Below are positions 7,034 through 13,004 of a DNA stretch of 13,004 bases, piece by piece. The stretch spans positions 1 through 13,004 of the forward strand of contig DASUSH010000003.1 of assembly GCA_036375215.1 (NCBI GenBank), written 5' to 3'. Origin of the DNA: DASUSH01 sp036375215. GTDB taxonomy: Bacteria > Actinomycetota > Thermoleophilia > Solirubrobacterales > 70-9. How positions within the stretch are numbered: position 1 is the stretch's first letter; the number at the start of each line of letters is the position of its first letter. Made by a program: the position numbers and the translations under genes. The notes under the pieces were generated by a model that searched no databases, was not told where the DNA came from, and saw only the letters and a list, made by a program, of their open reading frames with translations.

Positions 7034-7200
7034 CCTTTCCTCCGGAGGGGCTCAAATCTATCCCCTACGGTCCGCCTTTGCCGGGCGACCCGGAAATCTT
7101 TAGGAGCGCGCCACCGGCGAGCGCGCCGGTCCCGTTGCTACCCTTGCCTGGTAGGTAGCCGGTACGGGTCCGAGGGGCCCTCCCCTATCGCCTTCTCCTC
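7034..7200. promoter_or_regulatory. Divergent intergenic region between the cupredoxin gene and purF
   Basis: This 167-bp gap must hold promoters for two divergent genes. The minus-strand ribosome-binding site lies in a perfect palindrome, CCTCCGGAGG (7039-7048). TAGATT on the minus strand (7060-7055) is a possible -10 for the cupredoxin gene, with no good -35. Toward purF, TTGCCG (7078-7083) and TAGGAG (7101-7106) are 17 bp apart and make a weak promoter candidate. Further structure: CCGGG-CGA-CCCGG hairpin (7081-7093); a 9-bp direct repeat GAGCGCGCC (7104-7112 and 7119-7127) interleaved with the inverted repeat ACCGGC/GCCGGT (7113-7118, 7125-7130); and GCTACC/GGTAGC (7137-7142, 7154-7159). 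I recognise no known purine riboswitch or operator. No Shine-Dalgarno sequence lies close before the purF ATG. Confidence 0.45.
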
Positions 7201-8661
7201 ATGAACTCAACCGAATGGCGCGACCTCGGTCGCGACGTCGACGATCGCGACGGACCGCGTGACGAATGCGGGGTCTTCGGCGTCTACGCGCCCAACCATG
7301 ACGTCGCCCGCCTGGCCTACTTCGGGCTCTACGCGCTTCAGCACCGCGGCCAGGAGTCGGCCGGGATCGCGACCTGCGAGGGCGGCCACATCACCACCCT
7401 GCGCGAGCTCGGGCTCGTATCCCAGGTCTTCGACGAGCAGAAGCTGCGCGCGCTGGAGGGCGACATGGCGATCGGCCACGTGCGCTACTCGACCACCGGC
7501 GGAGGCGCCTGGGAGAACACCCAGCCGGTCTGGCGCGACGACGGCCGCGAGGTTGCGCTCGCCCACAACGGCAACCTGACCAACGCGGTCGAGCTCTACA
7601 ACGAGCTGCGCGACCGCGGCGTCTCGTTCCGCGGCACCTCCGACTCGGAGATCATCGCCGCGATGCTCTCGATCGAGGAGGAACGGCCGATCGAGAACGC
7701 GGTCGCGGCCGTGATGCCGCGGCTCGAGGGCGCCTACTCGACGGTGGTGATGACGAAGCGCGCGGTGGTCGCGTTCCGCGACCCGCACGGGGTCCGCCCG
7801 CTGTCGCTGGGACGGCTGGGCGACGACCACTGGGTGGTCGCCTCCGAGAGCTGCGCGTTCGACATCATCGGGGCCGAGCTCGTCCGCGAGGTCTCCCCGG
7901 GAGAGGCGGTCTCGCTGACCGCCGACGGCCTCGAGTCCCGCCAGGTCGTGCCCTCGGCGCGCCCCGCGTTCTGCGTCTTCGAGCACATCTACTTCTCGCG
8001 GCCCGACACGAGGCTCGAGGGCCGCGTCCTGCAGCAGGTCCGTGGCCGGATGGGCGAGATCCTCGCCCGCGAGGCGCCCGTCGACGCCGACCTCGTGATC
8101 TCGGTGCCGGATTCCGGCAACCCCGCGGCGAACGGGTTCGCCCGCGCCGCCGACCTGCCCAAGGACGACGGGCTGATCAAGAACCGCTACGTCGCCCGGA
8201 CCTTCATCCAGCCGGGCCAGGAGCTTCGCAAGCACGGCCTCCGGATGAAGTTCAACCCGCTGCCCGAGATCGTCTCCGGCAAGCGCGTCGTCGTCGTCGA
8301 CGACTCGATCGTCCGCGGCAACACGACCCGCCAGATCGTCGGCATGCTGAAGGACGCGGGCGCGACCGAGGTCCACCTGCGGATCTCGGCGCCGCCGATC
8401 CGCCACCCGTGCCACTACGGCATCGACATGTCGACGCGCGAGGAGATGATCGCCCACGACCGCACCGAGGCCGAGATCGCGGTGGAGCTGGACGCCGACT
8501 CGCTCGCCTACCTGTCGATCGAGGGGGTCTACGAGGCGATCGGGACGCCCCGCGAGCACCACTGCGACGCCTGCTTCACCGGCGAGTACCCGCTCGGCTC
8601 GCCCGACGAGGCGAACGGCAAGTTCGCGCTCGAGCAGCTCCAGCCCGCCGCGGTCCGCTGA
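7201..8661 (+). CDS. purF: Amidophosphoribosyltransferase (PurF), 4Fe-4S type with propeptide
   Basis: PurF makes 5-phosphoribosylamine from PRPP and glutamine, the committed step of purine synthesis. The product is 486 residues. A 22-residue propeptide ends at DE before C23 (CGVFGVY), which becomes the N-terminal nucleophile of the class II glutamine amidotransferase domain after cleavage. YALQHRGQESAGI and HVRYSTTG follow. The C-terminal phosphoribosyltransferase domain has the PRPP loop VVVVDDSIVRGNTT, with D367 and D368. Four cysteines match the Bacillus subtilis PurF iron-sulfur ligands: C258, C404, C455 and C458; the first two, minus the propeptide, become 236 and 382, the same numbers as in B. 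subtilis. The cluster implies oxygen-sensitive stability as a control layer. No Shine-Dalgarno is visible before ATG 7201 and the frame closes at 7156-7158 upstream, so translation may be leaderless. recQ follows after 66 bp. Confidence 0.97.
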   Translation: MNSTEWRDLGRDVDDRDGPRDECGVFGVYAPNHDVARLAYFGLYALQHRGQESAGIATCEGGHITTLRELGLVSQVFDEQKLRALEGDMAIGHVRYSTTGGGAWENTQPVWRDDGREVALAHNGNLTNAVELYNELRDRGVSFRGTSDSEIIAAMLSIEEERPIENAVAAVMPRLEGAYSTVVMTKRAVVAFRDPHGVRPLSLGRLGDDHWVVASESCAFDIIGAELVREVSPGEAVSLTADGLESRQVVPSARPAFCVFEHIYFSRPDTRLEGRVLQQVRGRMGEILAREAPVDADLVISVPDSGNPAANGFARAADLPKDDGLIKNRYVARTFIQPGQELRKHGLRMKFNPLPEIVSGKRVVVVDDSIVRGNTTRQIVGMLKDAGATEVHLRISAPPIRHPCHYGIDMSTREEMIAHDRTEAEIAVELDADSLAYLSIEGVYEAIGTPREHHCDACFTGEYPLGSPDEANGKFALEQLQPAAVR

Positions 8662-8727
8662 GCGTTGCGCGCCGCCGGCTTCGAGGGGCGAGGCTTCCGC
8701 CGCCGGCCGCTTGATCCTTCGTAGCCG

Positions 8728-10281
8728 ATGACGCAGCTTCCGCTCAGAGTCGAGCCGACCGACGGGTCCTCCGACCCGGTCGAGGCCCTGCGCTTTCACT
8801 TCGGCCACAACGGCTTCCGCCCGGGGCAGCGCGAGGCCGTCGACGCGGCGCTCGGCGGCCGGGACGTGCTCCTCGTGATGCCCACGGGCGCCGGCAAGTC
8901 GGTCTGCTACCAGCTCCCCGCGCTGATCGACGGCCGGCTCGCGGTCGTCGTCTCGCCGCTCGTCTCGCTGATGCAGGACCAGGTCGAGGGCCTGGGCGAG
9001 CGCGCGGCGCTGATCAACGCCCAGCGCGAGGGCTCGGAGAACCGCGAGACGCTGGCGCGGGCGATCGCCGGCGACGTCCGGCTGCTCTACGTCGCGCCCG
9101 AGCGCTTCGCCGCTCCCGGCTTCACGGACCGCCTGAGCGCGGCCGAGATCGGGCTCTTCGTGGTCGACGAGGCCCACTGCGTGAGCCAGTGGGGCCACGA
9201 CTTCCGGCCCGACTACTTCCGCCTCGGCGACGTCGCCGCCCGCCTCGGGGCCGAGTCCGTCTTCGCGGCGACGGCGACGGCGACGCCGCGCGTGGCGCTC
9301 GACGTCGTCCGGAGGCTCGGGCTCGACGACCCGGTCCGCATCACCACCGGGTTCGACCGTCCGAACCTGTCCTACGACGTGGTGCCGGTGCGCGGTGACC
9401 GCGCGAAGCGCGCGGCTACCCACGCCCTGCTCTCCGAGCCGGGTGCGCTGCCGGCGATCGTCTACGCCGGCACCCGCAAGAAGACCGAGGAGGCCGCCCG
9501 GCGGCTCACCGGCGAGCTCGGCTTCCGCGTCGATCCCTACCACGCCGGGATGGAGCGAGAGCAGCGCGCCGCCGCCCAGCGCCGCTTCATGTCGGGCGAG
9601 GCGCCGGTGGTGGTCGCCACCAACGCGTTCGGCATGGGCGTCGACAAGGCCGACGTCCGCACGGTCGTCCACGAAACCGTGCCGTCCTCGCTCGAGGCCT
9701 ATTACCAGGAGGCCGGCCGCGCGGGCCGCGACGGCCTCCCCTCGCGCTGCGTGCTGCTCGCCGAGAACCGCGACAAGGGGCTCCACGTCTTCTTCATCAA
9801 CGAGACCGACGGCGAGGAGGCGAAGTCGCACCGCTGGCGCCAGTACCGCGAGGTCTGGGGCTTCGTCGAGGGCGAGCGCTGCCGGCGCGCCGCGATCCTG
9901 GCCCATTTCGGGGACCGGGCCGAGCCCGTCGCCACGGGGCGCTGCTGCGATCGCTGCGACGGCCCGCTCGAGCTCGCGTCGGCGGCGGCGGCTCCGGCGA
10001 TCCCGGAGGAGGTCGCGGGGGACCTCGACGGCGCGATCCTGGCGGTGGTGGACGCCGCCGACCCGTCCGTCGGCCGCACCCGCACGGTCGAGATCCTCCG
10101 CGGCGGGCGCAGCAAGGTAGTCGCCCGCAACGGCTACGACGCGCTCCCCGGCTACGGCCGGTTCCAGCAGCTCCACGCCGACGAGGTGCTGGCCCGCGTC
10201 GACTCGCTGATCGACGCCGGGCGCCTGCGCTCCACCGGCGGCAGGTTCCCGAAGCTGGTCGTGACGGACCGAGCGGCGTGA
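8728..10281 (+). CDS. recQ: RecQ-family ATP-dependent DNA helicase (short form)
   Basis: The product is a 517-residue superfamily 2, 3'-5' helicase of the RecQ family, acting in recombination, replication-fork repair and duplex unwinding. Helicase motifs in order: FRPGQREAV (motif 0), MPTGAGKS with K57 (Walker A), VSPLVSLMQDQV (Ia), VDEAHCVSQWGHDFRPDY with D147-E148-A149-H150 (motif II and the RecQ aromatic-rich loop), FAATATATP (III), VATNAFGMGVDKADVR (V) and YYQEAGRAGRDG (VI). The zinc-binding part has C385, C406, C407 and C410; spacing is C-x20-C-C-x2-C, not the C-x16-C-x2-C-x2-C of E. coli RecQ. A winged-helix-like RQC tail ends the protein and there is no HRDC domain, so it is shorter than E. 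coli RecQ. It stands between purF and purN and its TGA overlaps the purN GTG by 4 bp. The start has only a weak ribosome-binding site. Confidence 0.95.
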   Translation: MTQLPLRVEPTDGSSDPVEALRFHFGHNGFRPGQREAVDAALGGRDVLLVMPTGAGKSVCYQLPALIDGRLAVVVSPLVSLMQDQVEGLGERAALINAQREGSENRETLARAIAGDVRLLYVAPERFAAPGFTDRLSAAEIGLFVVDEAHCVSQWGHDFRPDYFRLGDVAARLGAESVFAATATATPRVALDVVRRLGLDDPVRITTGFDRPNLSYDVVPVRGDRAKRAATHALLSEPGALPAIVYAGTRKKTEEAARRLTGELGFRVDPYHAGMEREQRAAAQRRFMSGEAPVVVATNAFGMGVDKADVRTVVHETVPSSLEAYYQEAGRAGRDGLPSRCVLLAENRDKGLHVFFINETDGEEAKSHRWRQYREVWGFVEGERCRRAAILAHFGDRAEPVATGRCCDRCDGPLELASAAAAPAIPEEVAGDLDGAILAVVDAADPSVGRTRTVEILRGGRSKVVARNGYDALPGYGRFQQLHADEVLARVDSLIDAGRLRSTGGRFPKLVVTDRAA

Positions 10282-10892
10282 GCCTGCGTGTCGGGGTGCT
10301 CGCCTCGGGCACCGGGACCAACCTGCAGGCCATCCTCGACACGGTCCACGGCCGCGAGGGGATCGAGGTCGTCGGGGTCGGCTCGGACAAGCCCGGCGCG
10401 ATGGCGCTGGAGCGCGCCAGGGGGGCCGGGATCGAGACGGCCGTCTTCGCCGGCGCCGACTACGGCGACCGGGCGGAGCGCGACGGCGCGATCGGCGACT
10501 GGCTGGAGGGCCTCGGCGTCGAGCTGGTCGTGCTCGCCGGCTACATGCAGCTCCTCTCCGCGGGGTTCGTGTCCCGCTTCGCGAACCGGATCGTGAACGT
10601 CCACCCGGCCCTGCTGCCGTCGTTCCCCGGCCTCGACGCGATCGGCCAGGCGCTCGAGCACGGCGTGCGGGTGACCGGGGTCACCGTGCACTTCGTCGAC
10701 GAGGGGGTCGACTCGGGCCCGATCCTGCTCCAGCGCCCGATCCCGGTCCCGCCCGACCGCGACCGCGCCGCCCTCGAGGAGGCGATCCACGCGACCGAGC
10801 ACGCGCTCCTCCCCGAGGCGGTCCGCTTGATCGCCGCCGGCCGGGTCGAGCTCGACCCGGCCAGCCCCCGCGTGGTTCGGATCGCTGAATAG
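10278..10892 (+). CDS. purN: Phosphoribosylglycinamide formyltransferase (PurN)
   Basis: PurN transfers a formyl group from 10-formyl-tetrahydrofolate to GAR, giving FGAR, the substrate of PurL. The product is 204 residues, normal for the family. The N-terminus LRVGVLASGTGTNLQAIL is the typical substrate-binding opening. Catalytic residues are visible as N107 and H109 in IVNVHPALLPSFPG, and D145 in FVDEGVDSGPIL, one residue offset from N106/H108/D144 of the E. coli enzyme. The GTG start at 10278 overlaps the recQ stop in a GTGA junction, implying translational coupling; no other start would keep the conserved beginning. purH follows after 11 bp, the order common in purine operons. Only the upstream partner is unusual. 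Confidence 0.97.
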   Translation: MSLRVGVLASGTGTNLQAILDTVHGREGIEVVGVGSDKPGAMALERARGAGIETAVFAGADYGDRAERDGAIGDWLEGLGVELVVLAGYMQLLSAGFVSRFANRIVNVHPALLPSFPGLDAIGQALEHGVRVTGVTVHFVDEGVDSGPILLQRPIPVPPDRDRAALEEAIHATEHALLPEAVRLIAAGRVELDPASPRVVRIAE

Positions 10893-10903
10893 ACTCGCGA
10901 CCG

Positions 10904-12532
10904 ATGGCCGGCGAGGCGGTAACGGGGAAGGCTGCGGCGGTGGCGGCGGTTGCGGCCGAGCGGCCCCTCGAGATCCGCCGCGCGCTGATCTCGGTGACCG
11001 ACAAGACCGGCGTCGGCGAGTTCGCCGCGGGGCTCGAGCGGCTCGGCGTCGAGGTGATCTCGACCGGCGGCACCGCGGCGGCGCTCGCCGAGGCGGGGGT
11101 CGACGTGCGCTCCGTCGAGGAGATCACCGGCCAGCCCGAGATCCTCGGCGGCAGGGTCAAGACGCTTCACCCGCGGCTGCACGCCGCGCTCCTAGCCGTC
11201 CGCGACGACCCCGGCCACATGGCGACGCTCGAGGCGGAGGGCATCGAGCCGATCGACCTCGTCTGCGTGAACCTCTACCAGTTCGAGCGCACCGTGGCGC
11301 GCCTCGACGTCTCCGAGGCCGAGGCGGTCGAGAACATCGACATCGGCGGCCCGACGATGATCCGGGCGGCGGCCAAGAACCACCGCTACGTCGCCGTCGT
11401 CGTCAGCCCGGCGAGCTACGACGCGGTGCTCGCCGAGCTCGAGGAGTCGGGCGGGTCGATCTCGGGCGCGACCCGCCACTGGCTCGCGAACGAGGCGTTC
11501 GCGTCGACCGCGCGCTACGACGCCGCGATCAGCCGCTGGTTCGGCACCCGCTACGAGCTCTTCCCGAGCCACGTGGTCACGACCTGGGAGAAGTTCCTCG
11601 ACCTCTCCTACGGCGAGAACCCGCACCAGGACGCCGCGCTCTACACCGAGGTCGGGGCGCGCTCGCACGTGCTCTCGCGGGTCGCGAAGCTGCACGGCAA
11701 GGACCTCTCGTTCAACAACGTGCTCGACCTCGACTCGGCGCGGCGGCTGGTCGCGGAGTTCAACGAGCCGGCCTGCGCGATCATCAAGCACAACAACCCG
11801 TGTGGGGTCGCGATCGCCGGTGAGATCGAGGACGCCTACGAGCGCGCCCTCGCCTGCGACCCGCAGTCGGCGTTCGGGGGCGTGATCGCCCTGAACCGGG
11901 AGGTCTCGCTACCGCTCGCGGAGCGCCTGCACCAGAACTTCGTCGAGGTCCTGATCGCACCCGGATACGGCGGCGGCGCGCTCGAGGTGCTGGGCCAGAA
12001 GGAGGCGATCCGGATCCTCGAGGACACCGAGCGCCGCGCGACCACGCCCGGCGATCGCGACGTAAAGCGGGTCCGCGGCGGCTTTTTGGTCCAGGACTCC
12101 GACCGGGTCGACGAGGGGCGCGAGGACATGGAGGTGCCGACGAAGGCCAACCCGACCGAGGAGCAGTGGGCGGACCTGCTGTTCGCCTGGAAGGTCTGCC
12201 GCCACGTGCGCTCGAACGCGATCGTGCTCGCCAAGGAGGGGGCGACGGTCGGGATCGGGGCCGGGCAGATGAGCCGGGTCGACTCGGTGCGCATCGCGAT
12301 CGAGAAGGCCCAGGACGCGAGGGGCGACGAGGCCGCGGCGACCCTCGCCGGGTCGGTGTGCGCGTCCGACGCCTTCTTCCCCTTCCCCGACGGCCCGCAG
12401 ACCGCGATCGACGCGGGGACGACCGCGCTGATCCAGCCCGGCGGCTCCAAGCGCGACGGCGAGGTGATCGCGGCGTGCGACGAGGCGGGTGCGGCGATGG
12501 TCTTCACCGGCCACCGGCACTTCCGGCACTGA
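10904..12532 (+). CDS. purH: Bifunctional AICAR transformylase / IMP cyclohydrolase (PurH)
   Basis: PurH catalyses the last two steps to IMP: formylation of AICAR with 10-formyl-tetrahydrofolate, then ring closure. The product is 542 residues from ATG 10904, close to the usual ~520-530. The N-terminal MGS-like cyclohydrolase domain begins at RRALISVTDKTG and includes ISTGGTAAAL, GGRVKTLHPRLHAALL and NIDIGGPTMIRAAAKN. The C-terminal transformylase domain has LSYGENPHQ, LSFNNVLDLDSA, the catalytic K295-H296 in KHNNPCG, SAFGG, and SDAFFPFPDG. The first ~20 residues are alanine-rich and poorly conserved. An in-frame GTG at 10940 has a GGGGAAGG sequence 8 nt upstream and would give a more typical N-terminus 12 residues shorter, so the true start is uncertain. 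It lies 11 bp after purN and converges with the Mce-type gene, 7 nt apart. Confidence 0.97.
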   Translation: MAGEAVTGKAAAVAAVAAERPLEIRRALISVTDKTGVGEFAAGLERLGVEVISTGGTAAALAEAGVDVRSVEEITGQPEILGGRVKTLHPRLHAALLAVRDDPGHMATLEAEGIEPIDLVCVNLYQFERTVARLDVSEAEAVENIDIGGPTMIRAAAKNHRYVAVVVSPASYDAVLAELEESGGSISGATRHWLANEAFASTARYDAAISRWFGTRYELFPSHVVTTWEKFLDLSYGENPHQDAALYTEVGARSHVLSRVAKLHGKDLSFNNVLDLDSARRLVAEFNEPACAIIKHNNPCGVAIAGEIEDAYERALACDPQSAFGGVIALNREVSLPLAERLHQNFVEVLIAPGYGGGALEVLGQKEAIRILEDTERRATTPGDRDVKRVRGGFLVQDSDRVDEGREDMEVPTKANPTEEQWADLLFAWKVCRHVRSNAIVLAKEGATVGIGAGQMSRVDSVRIAIEKAQDARGDEAAATLAGSVCASDAFFPFPDGPQTAIDAGTTALIQPGGSKRDGEVIAACDEAGAAMVFTGHRHFRH

Positions 12533-12539
12533 GCCACGG

Positions 12540-13004
12540 TTACGGCCCCGGGGGAACCTGGGTCGGGTCGCAGTCGACGTCGTCGGTGAACGGCGTCGAC
12601 CCGTCGCCCGGGTCGCGCTCGTTAGCGCCGGGGCACTTCTGGCGCTGGTTGGTGGTCAGCCCGGCGAACTGGTCGCCGGGGGTCTCGGGGCTCGAGAAGA
12701 TGTTGGGAAGAACGCCGGGGAGCGCCTCGGGAGCCGAGAGGCTGAAGGCGTTGAAGTTCGTGGCGATCCGGCCGATGCCGCCGTTGGCGTCGTCGATGCC
12801 GGAGTTCGCGAAGTCGTCGAACCAGCCGACCAGTTCCGGCGTGTAGGCGCGCAGGAAGGCGAGCGAGGGCCGGCCGTCGCGCAGGGCGCAGATCTGCTCG
12901 CCGAAGGCGCCCTGGGTGAAGTCGTCGTCGGCGGCGGACTCGAGGTCCTCTGGGTCGTTGGGGTTCTCGGCGCACTCGGGCGAGCCCGAGCCGAGGGCGG
13001 CCTC
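12540..13004 (-). CDS. Mce/MlaD-family protein, C-terminal fragment (gene begins beyond the window)
   Basis: On the minus strand one frame stays open from the window edge (13004) to TAA at 12542-12540, giving 154 residues with no start inside. The sequence includes GEQICALRDGRPSLAFLRAYT, then PELVGWFDDFANSGIDDANG and a tail with KCPGANERDPGDGSTPF and VDCDPTQVPPGP. This tail style (Y-T/A-P-x-L-x-G-W-F, DANG, then a CPG...DCDP ending) resembles C-terminal parts of actinobacterial Mce (MlaD-like) proteins, which form the extracytoplasmic tunnel of lipid or sterol ABC importers. The lipid-binding MlaD core would lie upstream, outside the window, so the call rests on recall of the tail only. Four cysteines and low hydrophobicity fit an exported region. 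It converges with purH. Further mce genes or a permease pair would be expected beyond position 13004. Confidence 0.65.
   Translation of the reverse strand, partial: EAALGSGSPECAENPNDPEDLESAADDDFTQGAFGEQICALRDGRPSLAFLRAYTPELVGWFDDFANSGIDDANGGIGRIATNFNAFSLSAPEALPGVLPNIFSSPETPGDQFAGLTTNQRQKCPGANERDPGDGSTPFTDDVDCDPTQVPPGP

Noticed and set aside
7034..7200. Purine riboswitch or other known riboswitch before purF
   Set aside because: The gap is short and I could not match any known riboswitch core; the hairpins are small and GC-driven.
8662..8727. Promoter or small RNA in the purF-recQ gap
   Set aside because: Only 66 GC-rich bases with short CGCCGCCGG repeats; no promoter-like boxes or convincing hairpin.
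7207..10176. 989-residue open frame on the minus strand opposite purF and recQ
   Set aside because: It spans two conserved plus-strand genes and their gap with no domain. It is open only because stop codons are rare at this base composition.
12622..12975. Minus-strand 117-residue frame at the right edge
   Set aside because: Its arginine/proline-rich product has no features. Another minus-strand frame over the same bases gives an Mce-like tail with balanced composition, so that one was chosen.

Overview
The window is about 13 kb of very GC-rich bacterial DNA with short intergenic gaps, GTG as well as ATG starts, and several overlapping stop/start junctions. The gene set (secreted sulfatase paralogues, an Mce/MlaD-type protein tail of a style I associate with Solirubrobacterales, a 4Fe-4S-type PurF, a short RecQ) fits a high-GC actinobacterium, most likely class Thermoleophilia. 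That placement is an inference from protein style and base composition; there is no rRNA to test it.

Layout. Positions 1-3552 hold a co-directional tandem of three related secreted sulfatases: the C-terminal end of the first, then two complete copies, joined by 10-bp and 4-bp stop/start overlaps. A 98-bp gap with a perfect palindromic repeat (3591-3618) separates them from purL (FGAM synthase, large subunit). A small membrane-anchored DM13-domain gene (+) follows. It meets, tail to tail, a blue-copper (cupredoxin) lipoprotein gene on the minus strand, with 3 nt between them. A 167-bp divergent region then leads to purF, recQ, purN and purH, all on the plus strand, with recQ and purN overlapping by 4 bp. 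The last 465 bases hold the C-terminal end of an Mce/MlaD-family gene on the minus strand, convergent with purH.

How the genes work together. purL, purF, purN and purH encode four enzymes of de novo IMP synthesis: amidophosphoribosyltransferase, GAR formyltransferase, FGAM synthase and AICAR formyltransferase/IMP cyclohydrolase. The cluster is interrupted by non-purine genes: the DM13/cupredoxin pair between purL and purF, and recQ where many bacteria carry purM. The PurL partners PurS and PurQ are not in the window. The sulfatases probably desulfate an extracellular substrate and need a formylglycine-generating enzyme encoded elsewhere. The DM13 and cupredoxin proteins are both predicted to sit outside the membrane and may have linked redox roles.

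I see no CRISPR array, tRNA, rRNA, transposase or prophage gene, and no clear undescribed multi-gene system. The items most worth a second look are the Lys-to-Arg change in one sulfatase active site, the DM13/cupredoxin pair set inside the purine cluster, recQ coupled to purN, and the 28-bp palindrome before purL.
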